Source: Enterovibrio norvegicus FF-33
Lineage (GTDB): Bacteria > Pseudomonadota > Gammaproteobacteria > Enterobacterales > Vibrionaceae
Reading direction: 5' to 3'
DNA: 64,000 bases
Assembly: GCF_000286835.2 (NCBI RefSeq)
Contig: NZ_AJYD02000031.1
Span: 109,161 to 173,160, forward strand
Below, piece after piece: positions 29,241-38,320 of this stretch (its first letter is position 1; each line of letters opens with the position of its first letter). The position numbers and the translations under genes are program-made. The notes under the pieces are model-generated. The model was given only the letters and a program-made list of their open reading frames with translations. It was not told the DNA's origin and ran no database searches.

Positions 29241-29345
29241 GAGAAAAAGAAAAGGCTGACAACGAATGTGCCAGCCTAGCCGATATCGGCAAGTCTTGGA
29301 TTGCTCCAAGAGAGATACGATCTTTATTAACGTACCATGTGGTCA
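29241..29345 (-). ncRNA. Candidate small RNA or orphan leader ending in an intrinsic terminator
   Basis: Read on the minus strand, three secondary-structure elements follow each other: CTTGGA-GCAA-TCCAAG (29310-29295), the self-complementary GCCGATATCGGC (29290-29279), and AGGCTG...CAGCCT (29277-29253, with three further inner pairs possible) followed at once by TTTCTTTTTCTC. The terminator lies upstream of the glpK promoter zone, so it does not belong to glpK, and no minus-strand gene lies directly upstream. The 5' end is not located; no known sRNA family is recognised. Confidence 0.4.
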
Positions 29346-29620
29346 GTGAATAAAAATTGAAAGATGTCGCATTTTTAGTCATTTACTGATGGGGAAGTCA
29401 AAAGCGAAGGCTGAAGAAGGCCAAAGAAGGCAGTGAAAAGGGCACAATTGATGCTTTTTTGTTCGCTTGTGATCCAAAAGTGGATTAGACAGGTGCGACT
29501 GACGTCATGCCCCGTTAGAATAGGTTTTCTGGGACGTGCAAGGTAGAAAAGCCTTATAGGGCAAGCCTTGACGAAGATTGCGCATTTGCGCTTAGACGTT
29601 GGAAAACATAGGTGGCCTTG

Positions 29621-29863
29621 ATGTCATTGGAAATTTTAGAGCAGCTTGAAGCCAAAGTTCAAATGGCAGTAGATACCATTTCTCTACTTCAGATGGAACT
29701 TGAAGAGCTAAAAGAACAAAACGAAACCCTTGGTCGTGAGTCAGATTCTGTGCGTGAAAACCGTGACGCACTGGAGCAGGAAAATGCCCGCCTTCGTGCC
29801 GATCAGGACGCATGGCAGACCCGCATTCGCAACCTGCTTGGTAAGATTGAAGAAGTAGAATAA
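29621..29863 (+). CDS. zapB: Cell division protein ZapB
   Basis: 80 residues from ATG 29621 (the frame also opens at 29612). Almost entirely coiled coil with Leu/Glu/Gln heptads and the conserved opening [14 protein letters not shown]. ZapB stacks at the division site via ZapA and links the Z ring to the MatP-bound terminus. The neighbour order glpK-zapB-rraA-menA is as in E. coli without glpF. A strong terminator follows two bases after the stop. Confidence 0.94.
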   Translation: MSLEILEQLEAKVQMAVDTISLLQMELEELKEQNETLGRESDSVRENRDALEQENARLRADQDAWQTRIRNLLGKIEEVE

Positions 29864-29864
29864 T

Positions 29865-29893
29865 AAAACAGAGCCGATGGGCTCTGTTTTTCT
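29865..29893 (+). terminator. Intrinsic terminator of zapB
   Basis: Perfect 11-bp stem AAAACAGAGCC/GGCTCTGTTTT, GATG loop, T-run. Confidence 0.92.
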
Positions 29894-30003
29894 ATGAGGC
29901 AGCTTTGCTGTAACGCTCTGTGGTAAACGCTATTGGAGAGATTGTTGCAGAGAGCTGTTGTGAAGATTTGTTGGCGCCGCAATGGTGACGCCAATGGATC
30001 TCA

Positions 30004-30501
30004 CTATTCGATATCGATTGCTTCTTGAGACAGGATAACGCCCGTGTTGTCGGCGTACAGATGATCTTCAGGAATAAATGTTACACCACCAAAGTTAACG
30101 GGGACATCTGCTTCACCCACGCCCATTCCAGTTTCTGAGCTTTCTGCTCCAACGGGGAATGACGCTAAGGCTTGAATGCCGATATCAATTTCATCTAGCG
30201 AATCGACATCGCGAACACAACCATAGACCACCAAACCTTCCCAGCCATTTTCTGCTGCTGTTGTCGCAATCTCAGCGTCAATGAGTGCACGGCGTAGTGA
30301 ACCACCCCCGTCGATTAGCATCACTTGACCGGTACCATTTTGTTCCGCCATTTCACGGATCAGGCTGTTGTTTTCAAAGCACTTGATGATTGTGATTTGA
30401 CCACCGAATGAACTACGACCACCGTAAGAGCTCATCATAGGTTCCAGTACATCAACCTGCTCCAAGTATGTGTCGCATAACTCTGAGGTATTGTATTCCA
30501 T
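30004..30501 (-). CDS. rraA: Regulator of ribonuclease activity A
   Basis: 165 residues. It is a trimeric protein that binds RNase E and its RNA helicase partner and dampens RNA degradation. The family's [15 protein letters not shown] block (about 68-82) and Tyr-Gly-Cys-Val-Arg-Asp (about 103-108) are present. It lies downstream of menA on the same strand with a gap of 155 bases and may be cotranscribed. Confidence 0.95.
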   Translation of the reverse strand: MEYNTSELCDTYLEQVDVLEPMMSSYGGRSSFGGQITIIKCFENNSLIREMAEQNGTGQVMLIDGGGSLRRALIDAEIATTAAENGWEGLVVYGCVRDVDSLDEIDIGIQALASFPVGAESSETGMGVGEADVPVNFGGVTFIPEDHLYADNTGVILSQEAIDIE

Positions 30502-30656
30502 AATCAGACTTCTTCTTTGGGCTTAACGGTGCCGAATTGGCAAATTTGTGGCGTTCCGAGGGATGTCAGAAGCCACCCTATGCGAAAAAGTATAACGACA
30601 AGATTGGGCATTGCAATGACTGACAACACAAATCATCTTGCCTTCATCCCCGTGTA

Positions 30657-31562
30657 TTAGTGAAGTAGGATGCCAGCCGCAAACAGCACGTTGGTCAAGA
30701 GAGCGACTTTCACCATGTCACCCATCATGGGACGCAATGACTCACCATCTTTCGACAGCCAGACTGCTCGCCCATGTTTGATGGCTAGCGGCAGAGAAAG
30801 CAAAAATAACCATCCTGTTATGCCACTTTTCTCGAGTAATGCAAATAGGGCAAAGCAAGTGAAAGCTGCGATTAACAGCACTTGGTGATAGGCGCGTCCC
30901 CATCTCGGTCCCATGCGAACCACCAGTGTGTATTTGCCGCAGACGCTGTCGTTATCAATATCACGCAAGTTATTAATGTTGAGCACACCAACAGCGAGCA
31001 AACCACACGCAGTGGCCGGCAAGAGTATGACCGAATCGAGTGTACCGGCTTGCAGATAGTAGGTGCCTGCGACGCCAAGCCAGCCGAAGAAAATTAATAC
31101 TGACAGATCGCCGAGACCTTGATAGCCATAAGGTTTGTTGCCCACGGTGTAGCAAATGGCAGCAAGGATGGCGAGTATGCCCAATCCCATGAAGCTGACG
31201 ATGTCGGTGGCGTTATCGAACGCACTTAAGACCAAAGCAGCGCCTACGCCAATGATCAGACACACATTGAGTGCCATGGCTTTTTTCATTGTGTGTGGCG
31301 TTACTAGCCCTTGCTGTATGGCACGCTTGGGACCGAGGCGCGCCTCGTTATCGGTGCCTTTTACGGCATCGCCGTAGTCGTTGGCGAGGTTAGACAGAAT
31401 CTGCAATAGCAGGGCCGTGATCAAGGCGAGCAAGGTCAAAGAGATCGAAAAAGTTGCGGTTTGCGCTGCAACGGCGCTGCCACACAATATGCACGCAACA
31501 GCGAGTGGTAGCGTTTTGGGGCGCGCGGCATCTAGCCAAGTTTTAAGTGTGGATGAAGACAT
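30657..31562 (-). CDS. menA: 1,4-dihydroxy-2-naphthoate polyprenyltransferase
   Basis: 301 residues from ATG 31562. It is an inner-membrane UbiA-family enzyme with about nine helices that attaches the polyprenyl tail to 1,4-dihydroxy-2-naphthoate, giving demethylmenaquinone. The aspartate-rich prenyl-diphosphate site is Asn-Asp-Tyr-Gly-Asp near residue 62, and the second motif is Asn-Asn-Leu-Arg-Asp-Ile-Asp-Asn-Asp near residue 195. Menaquinone supports anaerobic respiration. It is downstream of hslVU but separated by a strong terminator. Confidence 0.96.
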   Translation of the reverse strand: MSSSTLKTWLDAARPKTLPLAVACILCGSAVAAQTATFSISLTLLALITALLLQILSNLANDYGDAVKGTDNEARLGPKRAIQQGLVTPHTMKKAMALNVCLIIGVGAALVLSAFDNATDIVSFMGLGILAILAAICYTVGNKPYGYQGLGDLSVLIFFGWLGVAGTYYLQAGTLDSVILLPATACGLLAVGVLNINNLRDIDNDSVCGKYTLVVRMGPRWGRAYHQVLLIAAFTCFALFALLEKSGITGWLFLLSLPLAIKHGRAVWLSKDGESLRPMMGDMVKVALLTNVLFAAGILLH

Positions 31563-31689
31563 AACCAAAGAAAGCGTGTGGGAAAACTGGCTTCATTATT
31601 GGTTTTTTTATCTCATTGGGCAATGCAAGTACGGGATTAACTTGGTTTGGTATTAAATGCGTATGTAGAACGACGAGCAAAGACACAAT

Positions 31690-31722
31690 AAAAAACGGGC
31701 AGCCTGAGGCTGCCCGTTTTGT
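31690..31722 (-). terminator. Intrinsic terminator of hslVU
   Basis: AAAACGGGCAGCC/GGCTGCCCGTTTT with a 3-base loop. Minus-strand T-run is formed by A-rich DNA at 31690-31696. Confidence 0.9.
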
Positions 31723-31739
31723 AATACGCTTCTGCTGAG

Positions 31740-33074
31740 TTACAGAATGAAGCGGCTTAGATCTTCGTCATCAATCAGCTCTTCGAGGCAATTGCGAACG
31801 TATTCAGCGTTAATCACATAGGATTCGCCACCACGCTCGCTGGCATCATAAGAGATCTCATCCACCAGACGCTCCATCACAGTATGAAGGCGACGTGCAC
31901 CGATATTTTCGGTTCTTTCGTTGACGCGCCATGCTGCGTTCGCAATTTCTTCAATGCCGTCTTCGGTGAAAGACAAGTTCACTTGCTCTGTGCCCATCAG
32001 TGCCGAATATTGCTCGGTCAGTGATGCGTTTGGCTCAGTCAGAATGCGCTTGAAATCAGACGCTGTCAGCGCTTCCAGTTCAACGCGAATTGGCAGGCGA
32101 CCTTGCAGTTCTGGGATCAAATCTGACGGGCTAGCCACTTGGAATGCGCCAGAAGCAATAAACAGAATATGGTCAGTTTTCACCATACCGTGTTTGGTTG
32201 ATACCGTGCTGCCTTCTACCAAAGGAAGGAGGTCGCGCTGAACACCTTCACGGGAGACATCCGGGCCTGAGCTTTCGCCGCGTTTACAGATTTTGTCGAT
32301 TTCATCAATGAAGACGATCCCGTTATTTTCTGCTGCGCTGATCGCTTGCTCTTTCAGTTCTTCTTGATTAACAAGCTTCGCCGCTTCTTCTTCAGCTGCC
32401 GCTTTTAGCGCATCTTTCAGTTTCATTTTGCGCTTTTTCGCTGTGTTACCACCACCGAGGTTTTGGAACATGCTTTGCAACTGGCCGGTCATTTCTTCCA
32501 TGCCAGGAGGTGCCATGATTTCCATGCTCATTTGCGGGGTAGCCAGATCGATTTCGATTTCTTTGTCGTCTAACTTGCCTTCGCGGATTTTCTTGCGGAA
32601 GCTTTGGCGTGTGTTTGAATCTGCTTTTGGCTCTTCAGATTGGCCCCAAGCATCACGTGCAGGAGGTAAAAGCACATCGAGAATGCGCTCTTCTGCTAAC
32701 TCTTCCGCACGGTATTTTACTTTTTCCATCGCTTGCTGGTGGGTCATCTTGATCGCGACATCAGTCAGATCGCGTATGATCGTTTCCACTTCTTTGCCGA
32801 CGTAACCCACTTCAGTGAACTTGGTGGCTTCAACCTTAATGAAAGGCGCGTTCGCGAGCTTGGCCAGACGACGTGCAATTTCGGTTTTACCGACACCCGT
32901 TGGGCCAATCATTAAGATATTTTTTGGCGTGACTTCTGCGCGCAGATCTTCATCAAGCTGCATGCGACGCCAGCGGTTACGGAGTGCAATGGCAACGGCA
33001 CGTTTGGCTTTGTGCTGACCGACAATGTGATTGTCGAGTTCAGAGACGATTTCGCGTGGGGTCATTTCAGACAT
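31740..33074 (-). CDS. hslU: ATP-dependent protease ATPase subunit HslU
   Basis: 444 residues, family length. AAA+ unfoldase that feeds HslV. Walker A Gly-Pro-Thr-Gly-Val-Gly-Lys-Thr lies at about 57-64, the pore motif Gly-Tyr-Val-Gly near residue 91, an inserted I-domain (about 110-240) and Walker B Ile-Val-Phe-Ile-Asp-Glu-Ile-Asp near 255. The C-terminal Ser-Arg-Phe-Ile-Leu tail that docks into HslV is present. It starts 15 bases after hslV. Confidence 0.98.
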   Translation of the reverse strand: MSEMTPREIVSELDNHIVGQHKAKRAVAIALRNRWRRMQLDEDLRAEVTPKNILMIGPTGVGKTEIARRLAKLANAPFIKVEATKFTEVGYVGKEVETIIRDLTDVAIKMTHQQAMEKVKYRAEELAEERILDVLLPPARDAWGQSEEPKADSNTRQSFRKKIREGKLDDKEIEIDLATPQMSMEIMAPPGMEEMTGQLQSMFQNLGGGNTAKKRKMKLKDALKAAAEEEAAKLVNQEELKEQAISAAENNGIVFIDEIDKICKRGESSGPDVSREGVQRDLLPLVEGSTVSTKHGMVKTDHILFIASGAFQVASPSDLIPELQGRLPIRVELEALTASDFKRILTEPNASLTEQYSALMGTEQVNLSFTEDGIEEIANAAWRVNERTENIGARRLHTVMERLVDEISYDASERGGESYVINAEYVRNCLEELIDDEDLSRFIL

Positions 33075-33089
33075 GCTGGGGATCCTGCC

Positions 33090-33614
33090 TTAGTAATCTA
33101 GTTCTTCGATGGTGTGGTGCTGGTTGGTGAAGACACAGATGTCGCCAGCGATAGTAAGTGACTTTTCCGCGATTTCGCGTGCGTCTAACTCGGTGTTTTC
33201 AAGCAGTGCAATAGCAGCAGCTTGCGCAAAGTTACCGCCTGAGCCAATCGCAATCATATCGTGCTCTGGCTGAACCACATCACCGTTACCGGTAATGATG
33301 AGAGAAGCGGTTTCATCAGCCACACAAAGTAGGGCTTCTAGCTTGCGCAGTGCACGATCGGTTCGCCAATCTTTAGCGAGTTCAACCGCGGCTTTGGTCA
33401 AATGACCTTGGTGCATTTCAAGCTTACGCTCAAAACGTTCGAATAGGGTGAAGGCATCTGCGGTGCCGCCAGCGAAACCTGCTAATACTTGGTTGTTGTA
33501 TAGGCGGCGTACTTTGCGGGCATTGCCTTTCATTACGGTATTACCCAGTGACACTTGGCCATCACCGGCGATTACTACTTTGCCGTTGCGGCGAACAGAA
33601 ACGATAGTCGTCAC
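33090..33614 (-). CDS. hslV: ATP-dependent protease peptidase subunit HslV
   Basis: 174 residues starting with GTG 33614, after an AGAGG site. The N-terminal Thr-Thr-Ile-Val-Ser-Val-Arg carries the catalytic threonine exposed by removal of the first Met, as in the proteasome-type fold. It forms the double-hexamer protease with HslU. The operon is heat-shock controlled in E. coli; a sigma-32-like promoter is seen upstream here too. Confidence 0.97.
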   Translation of the reverse strand: MTTIVSVRRNGKVVIAGDGQVSLGNTVMKGNARKVRRLYNNQVLAGFAGGTADAFTLFERFERKLEMHQGHLTKAAVELAKDWRTDRALRKLEALLCVADETASLIITGNGDVVQPEHDMIAIGSGGNFAQAAAIALLENTELDAREIAEKSLTIAGDICVFTNQHHTIEELDY

Positions 33615-33682
33615 GGAAGAACCTCTTCTTTGCTCTCTGGTTGAGCGTTATGGCTGAAACCAGTATGGGTTGTTAAAAGCAA

Positions 33683-33711
33683 AGGTGGGGATGGGAAAAC
33701 GTAAATTCAAG
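33683..33711 (-). promoter_or_regulatory. Sigma-32-like promoter of hslVU
   Basis: On the minus strand CTTGAA (33711-33706), a 15-base spacer and CCCCACCT (33690-33683) resemble the heat-shock consensus CTTGAA-N13-15-CCCCATNT. It lies about 70 bases upstream of the hslV start. The first box overlaps the end of the ftsN hairpin. Confidence 0.5.
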
Positions 33712-33742
33712 GGTAAAGCCGTGAGATGTCCGGCTTTGCCCT
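33710..33742 (-). terminator. Hairpin after ftsN
   Basis: A 12-position stem with one mismatch or wobble (AGGGTAAAGCCG at 33710-33721 against CGGCTTTGCCCT at 33731-33742, plus-strand bases). It begins 26 bases past the ftsN stop. The minus-strand tail TTGAATTTACGTTTT is only partly T-rich, so termination may be leaky. Confidence 0.5.
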
Positions 33743-33767
33743 TATTTTCTTTGTGAGGAAAGGTAAA

Positions 33768-34343
33768 TCAGTTCCAGTACCAGATGGCGCAAGGTTCAAT
33801 ACCTGCACGGCGTAGCAAGTTTCGGTCACGTTCTGCTTCACGCTTAAGCGGATAAGGCCCCATGACGACGCGATACCAAATGCCTTTTTCGCCTTGGCTG
33901 GCTTTGATATGACTTTCTAAGCCTTGGAAGGCAATCATGGCTTTGCGTTCGTCCGCCTGACTGGCGCTTCGGTATGCACCACACTGCATTAGATAAGGAC
34001 GACTCGACACTTCCTGCTCATTGGCCTCGACCTGAACTTGTTTATTTTCCAGCTCTTCAATGTAGCTCCATTGTTCCTCGGGCTTAGGAGGAATGACTTT
34101 TTCCTCTTTTTTCTGAGGCTTTGATGGTTTGGTTGCTGGCTTAGTCACCGTTTTGGGCGGCTCAGATTGGGCTGGCGGTTCGCTGGTGGTGAGGAAGTAG
34201 AGACCATAGCCAAAGCCGGCCACCAACGCCAATGCGATCAACGCCCATTTAAACGGGAAACCCTGTTTAGGCGGTGGCTTCTTGGCATTTCGGGTGGGTT
34301 TACGCGGTGCTTTTCCGCGTTTGACATAATCTCGGGTTGCCAC
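33768..34343 (-). CDS. ftsN: Cell division protein FtsN
   Basis: 191 residues, shorter than the E. coli protein but with the same plan. A basic Pro/Lys-rich cytoplasmic tail (1-30) with the start Met-Ala-Thr-Arg-Asp-Tyr-Val-Lys-Arg-Gly, one membrane helix (about 32-52), a Pro/Lys/Glu-rich linker and a C-terminal SPOR domain (about 112-191) that binds denuded septal peptidoglycan. FtsN triggers septal wall synthesis. It lies between cytR and hslVU as in E. coli. Confidence 0.93.
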   Translation of the reverse strand: MATRDYVKRGKAPRKPTRNAKKPPPKQGFPFKWALIALALVAGFGYGLYFLTTSEPPAQSEPPKTVTKPATKPSKPQKKEEKVIPPKPEEQWSYIEELENKQVQVEANEQEVSSRPYLMQCGAYRSASQADERKAMIAFQGLESHIKASQGEKGIWYRVVMGPYPLKREAERDRNLLRRAGIEPCAIWYWN

Positions 34344-34424
34344 TGATTCGGGTATCTTTTTCTGCGAGTTGGGGCTATATGGTACTGGCTTGCTCGAAAG
34401 CGCGCCAGTACCTAGCTTGTCAGT

Positions 34425-35429
34425 TTAACGTGATGGCGGTGCCACACTCTCCCTGATCACCAATTGTGCATCGAGCAAACGTGAACCTGCCTGCACATCA
34501 TTGCCTTTCAGTATCTTCAACAACATGAGCATAGCCTGACGACCAATGTCATAGCGAGGTTGTGAGACAGTGGTCAGAGCTGGGTCACAATACTCAGCAA
34601 ACTGAATGTCATCAAAACCAACGATAGAGATGTCGTGTGGGACACGAAAGCCCAGTCGCTTCGCTTGTTGAAGTGCACCAATGGCCATGACATCAGAGTG
34701 GCAGAATACCGCTGTAGGTGGTGTGGGCAGTGACAACAAAGTGGTCATTGCGCGCGCACCCGCTGCGAAAGTGAAATCCCCCGCAACCGTATAAGCCGGA
34801 TTCACCGTCACGCCGCCGCGACGCAGGGCTTGTTGATAGCCCTGAACGCGAAATTGTGTCAGTGCAGCGCTAGGATCACCTGTGATCTGTGCGATCTGCT
34901 TATGACCGACTTGAGTCAGGTAATTGACTGCTTCAAACGCTGCGGTTAGGTTATCAATGTGCACCGTCGGCAACTCTAGCTCTGGCGCGTATTCACAGGC
35001 CATCACGAGAGGGGGTAGGTTCTTTTGCTCCGGTTTGCTGACGTCAAAAGGAAGATCGGTACCTAAAAGAAGCATGCCGTCAGCTTGTTTAGTAAACACC
35101 AAATTCACAAATGAGCTTTCACGACTTGCTTGCTGTCCGCTGTCGCCAAGTAGCACTAAATAACCGTGCTCCATAGCCGCTTCTTCGATGCCGCGAATGA
35201 TCTCCGTGAAATAGGGATCACAAATATCTGGAACAATAGCCACAATGGTTTTCGATTCATTGCGACGTAAATTTCTTGCGAGCGAGTTAGGGCTATAGCC
35301 CGCTTCCATCACCGCCTGCTCGACTTTCTTGCGGGTCGACGCTGATACCTTCTCCGGGTTCATCAACGCACGCGAAACTGTCGCCGTAGAGACGCCAGCC
35401 AGATGGGCAACATCCTTCATTGTCGCCAT
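34425..35429 (-). CDS. cytR: LacI-family nucleoside regulator CytR
   Basis: 334 residues from ATG 35429 (AGAGGA site); the frame upstream to 35462 is not used. N-terminal LacI helix-turn-helix (Met-Lys-Asp-Val-Ala-His-Leu-Ala-Gly-Val-Ser-Thr-Ala-Thr-Val-Ser-Arg), then a periplasmic-binding-protein-like effector domain. In E. coli it represses nucleoside uptake and catabolism together with CRP and is released by cytidine; in vibrios it also affects competence. Assignment rests on the sequence and on the ftsN-cytR-priA order. Confidence 0.92.
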   Translation of the reverse strand: MATMKDVAHLAGVSTATVSRALMNPEKVSASTRKKVEQAVMEAGYSPNSLARNLRRNESKTIVAIVPDICDPYFTEIIRGIEEAAMEHGYLVLLGDSGQQASRESSFVNLVFTKQADGMLLLGTDLPFDVSKPEQKNLPPLVMACEYAPELELPTVHIDNLTAAFEAVNYLTQVGHKQIAQITGDPSAALTQFRVQGYQQALRRGGVTVNPAYTVAGDFTFAAGARAMTTLLSLPTPPTAVFCHSDVMAIGALQQAKRLGFRVPHDISIVGFDDIQFAEYCDPALTTVSQPRYDIGRQAMLMLLKILKGNDVQAGSRLLDAQLVIRESVAPPSR

Positions 35430-35500
35430 AGTGCTATTCCTCTTGCTCGTTATATATGGCAATGCATCCCGTTAGGGAACTTCAGCAATAAGACTTTATT

Positions 35501-35558
35501 TGTTAACAGACCATATCTTAATCTGATGGCGGTGTATTAAACATGGTCATGTTAACAG
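35501..35558. repeat. Two TGTTAACAG copies upstream of cytR
   Basis: TGTTAACAG occurs at 35501-35509 and again at 35550-35558, 49 bases apart; each core TGTTAACA is itself a perfect palindrome. They lie 70-130 bases upstream of the cytR start. They may be operators for an unknown regulator. Confidence 0.3.
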
Positions 35559-35608
35559 TTATTACAAGAATATTGTGATCTTGGTCGGCTTAAGCGAATG
35601 AAATTTGT

Positions 35609-37804
35609 TCAGCTCATGTCTTGGGGTTCGATATCCAGCGACCAACGCACTTTCTTCGACAAAGGCAGTTGGCGTATTGCTGGCAAAGCGGCTGACAATC
35701 TTTGTTGTAACATCCGGCGGTTAGGTGCTTGAAAAATTAATTGCCAACGGTAACGACCTGCTCGTCGTGGCAATGGCGCTGGAGCCGGCCCCATGACGGC
35801 GCAGTCGTCATCAGGAACGGGAGACGCATCCAGGATGGTTCGCACTTGCTGAAGAAATTGTTCAACTTGTTCGCTGTGGTTGGCTTCAGAGCGAAACAGG
35901 GCGAAGAAACTGTACGGCGGCAGGTTGGCTTGCTGACGTTCAATCAGCGCTTCCGAGGCAAAGCAGTCGTAGCCTTTGTGAATGAGTGATTGCAACAAAG
36001 CATGTTCAGGGTGGTGAGTTTGCAGCAAGACAAACCCTGGCTTACTGGCGCGACCTGCGCGTCCGGCGACTTGCACAAACAATTGAGCTAATCGCTCAGG
36101 GGCGCGAAAGTCATTGCTGAACAGGGCGCTGTCGACATCCACCAGTGCCACCAAGGTCACATCAGGAAAATGGTGGCCTTTTGCCAGCATTTGGGTGCCA
36201 ATCAGAATTTGATACTCTTTGTTGTGTATGGCATCCAAGTAGGCCTCTAGTGAGCCTTTTCGACGGGTATTGTCGCGATCAATACGAATCGTTTTGAACT
36301 CTGGGAATAGCGTCGCCAGTTGCGCTTCTAGTTGCTCTGTACCGACCCCGACCCCGATAAGCTGCGTCGAGCCACATTGACCACATTGATGGGGAATTGG
36401 GCGCTGAGTGCCACAATGGTGACAGCGCAGTTCATTGCTTTGTTGGTGCAAAGTGTAATAGGCATCGCAGCGCTTACACTCTGCCAACCAACCACATTCG
36501 TGACACATGAGAGCCGGAGCGTAGCCGCGTCGGTTTAAAAACAACATGACCTGATTGCCATCAGAAAGGTGTTTTCGCATCTCAGCAATTAAGGGCGCAG
36601 ATAAACCAGCTTCTAAGTACAAACCGCGAATATCGAGCACACCATGTTTGGCTTTGATGGCGTTACCTGCTCGAATAGACAAGGTAAGGTGATGGTATTT
36701 GCCCGTTTTGGCATTGTGTAGGCTTTCTAAGCAGGGCGTGGCAGAGCCAAGTATTACAGGCACGTTTTCTTCATGACCGCGCATAACGGCGAGATCACGT
36801 GCGTGATAGCGAAAAGAATCCTGCTGTTTATAAGAGGCGTCGTGTTCTTCATCCACAATGATGATGCCGAGTGATTTGAACGGCGCAAACAAGGCAGAGC
36901 GAGTGCCAATGATGATAGCCGCTTCGTTGTCTCGGGCGGCGAGCCAAGCATTGAGTCGTTCGGTGTCATTTAAACCGGAATGCATCACCTCGACAGGCAC
37001 ATTAAAGCGACGTTTGAAGCGATTAATTGTCTGCGGCGTCAAACCAATTTCGGGCACTAAAATCAGCGCTTGCTGACCACGAGCCAGAACGGGTTCGAGT
37101 GCATTGAGGTAGACCTCCGTTTTACCTGAGCCAGTCACCCCTTCAATTAAGTAACAGCCAAATTCAGGACTGGCATTGATGGTCGCAACCGCTAAGGCCT
37201 GCTCGTGATTGGGTGTGGGTTTGTCTTCGACGACTCGATAGTTTGGCATCCAAGGTTTGGCACGCACATTCTGTACGATGTTGATCCAGCCTTTTTCCTC
37301 AGCGGTTTTGATCACAGCGGCAGTCAGATCACTATCAAGTAAATCGCTGTGTGCCATAGCGCCGCTGCGCAACATCGTCAGGATCCGTGCTTGCTTGGGT
37401 GCACGGGTCAATGCCGTGATGGGTTGATCTTTTCCCGCTTCTGTTAGCTGCCACACACGCTCACGCTCGCGATGCGCAGGTTTACCTTTTCTTAGGCTGC
37501 CGGGCATGACGGTAGCTAGCGCGTCACCTAATGGATATTGATAGTAGCGACTCGCCCAATTTAATAGCTTATATAAAGCCGGAGCCCAAAGGGGGGCGTC
37601 ATCTAATACGGCATTAATAGGTTTAAGTTGCGTTAAAGGAAAAGCAGATTGATCAGCAAGGGCCGTCACAATTCCGATTTTGTATTGCTTGCCAAATGGC
37701 ACGCGAACGCGTCCACCTACAACTGGCATATCATTGCCAATGAGGTAATCAAACGTCTTGTGCAAAGGGACAGGTAATGCCACTTGAGCGATTGTTGGGA
37801 TCAT
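35609..37804 (-). CDS. priA: Primosomal protein N' (replication restart helicase PriA)
   Basis: 731 residues. An N-terminal fork-binding domain is followed by a superfamily 2 helicase core with Walker A Gly-Val-Thr-Gly-Ser-Gly-Lys-Thr (near residue 225) and Asp-Glu-Glu-His (near 320). A two-zinc cysteine region follows (about 435-480, eight cysteines in CxxC pairs). PriA reloads the replisome at stalled forks. It is divergent from rpmE, as in E. coli. Confidence 0.97.
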   Translation of the reverse strand: MIPTIAQVALPVPLHKTFDYLIGNDMPVVGGRVRVPFGKQYKIGIVTALADQSAFPLTQLKPINAVLDDAPLWAPALYKLLNWASRYYQYPLGDALATVMPGSLRKGKPAHRERERVWQLTEAGKDQPITALTRAPKQARILTMLRSGAMAHSDLLDSDLTAAVIKTAEEKGWINIVQNVRAKPWMPNYRVVEDKPTPNHEQALAVATINASPEFGCYLIEGVTGSGKTEVYLNALEPVLARGQQALILVPEIGLTPQTINRFKRRFNVPVEVMHSGLNDTERLNAWLAARDNEAAIIIGTRSALFAPFKSLGIIIVDEEHDASYKQQDSFRYHARDLAVMRGHEENVPVILGSATPCLESLHNAKTGKYHHLTLSIRAGNAIKAKHGVLDIRGLYLEAGLSAPLIAEMRKHLSDGNQVMLFLNRRGYAPALMCHECGWLAECKRCDAYYTLHQQSNELRCHHCGTQRPIPHQCGQCGSTQLIGVGVGTEQLEAQLATLFPEFKTIRIDRDNTRRKGSLEAYLDAIHNKEYQILIGTQMLAKGHHFPDVTLVALVDVDSALFSNDFRAPERLAQLFVQVAGRAGRASKPGFVLLQTHHPEHALLQSLIHKGYDCFASEALIERQQANLPPYSFFALFRSEANHSEQVEQFLQQVRTILDASPVPDDDCAVMGPAPAPLPRRAGRYRWQLIFQAPNRRMLQQRLSAALPAIRQLPLSKKVRWSLDIEPQDMS

Positions 37805-38008
37805 GAGGTGCTAGCGTCTTAGGTAAATAGACAAATCATCGCGACAGTGTACCTAGGGTAAAGAGGGGCGCAAAGGGGCGTATCACTTTCTTTTGAGCCG
37901 CGTGACGAAAGCGTCTCAGCATAACTTTCAAATGAATTGAACAAAAAAGTTGCTATCAAAGGTCTCCTTGATTAGAATTTCGCGCCTTACAAAATGTTTG
38001 TTAACGAC

Positions 38009-38048
38009 GTGTGGTGCCCGATAGGCTCGGGAGAGCGACACGGCCTAT
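38009..38048 (+). promoter_or_regulatory. Structured rpmE leader with possible pseudoknot
   Basis: Hairpin CCCGA-TAGGC-TCGGG (38017-38031), flanked by GTGT (38009-38012) and ACAC (38038-38041). The loop TAGGC is complementary to GCCTA at 38043-38047, about 18 bases before the start codon and next to the AGAGG ribosome site, which would make an H-type pseudoknot. Protein L31 leaders with autogenous control are described for gammaproteobacteria; that this one belongs to them is inference. Confidence 0.5.
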
Positions 38049-38064
38049 ATTAGAGGTTATCCCT

Positions 38065-38277
38065 ATGAAAGCTGGTATCCATCCAGAATACGCTGCAGTA
38101 ACTGCAAAATGTTCATGCGGCAACACTTTTGAATTCAACACTACTCTAGGTAAAGATATTAACCTGGACGTATGTGACAAATGCCACCCATTCTACACTG
38201 GTAAGCAACGTGTAGTTGACACCGGTGGCCGCGTTGACCGCTTTAACAAGCGTTTCGGTGCATTGGGTAGCAAGTAA
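38065..38277 (+). CDS. rpmE: 50S ribosomal protein L31 (zinc-binding form)
   Basis: 70 residues from ATG 38065 (AGAGG upstream); a longer frame from 38011 crosses the structured leader and is rejected. The four zinc cysteines of the C+ form are present at 16, 18, 37 and 40. It bridges the two ribosomal subunits. A strong terminator follows. Confidence 0.98.
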   Translation: MKAGIHPEYAAVTAKCSCGNTFEFNTTLGKDINLDVCDKCHPFYTGKQRVVDTGGRVDRFNKRFGALGSK

Positions 38278-38290
38278 TATTGCAGACTCG

Positions 38291-38320
38291 AAAAAAAGGG
38301 TGCGAAAGCACCCTTTTTTT
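38291..38320 (+). terminator. Intrinsic terminator of rpmE
   Basis: A 13-bp stem AAAAAAAGGGTGC/GCACCCTTTTTTT around a GAAA tetraloop. Confidence 0.95.

Larger units (their letters stand above)
28963..29620. other. Long intergenic region between glpK and zapB (position of glpF in E. coli)
   Basis: 658 bases without a convincing gene. A frame of 95 codons on the minus strand (29095-29382) has no family match and crosses the regulatory sites, so I do not call it. From left to right it holds the glpK promoter zone, a CRP-like site, a GlpR-like operator, then a terminator-ended structured element. The stretch 29346-29620 shows nothing definite apart from the zapB promoter. Confidence 0.6.

Noticed and set aside
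29095-29382. 95-codon minus-strand frame between glpK and zapB
   Set aside because: No recognisable family, and it runs through the terminator-like hairpin, the GlpR operator and the CRP-like site.
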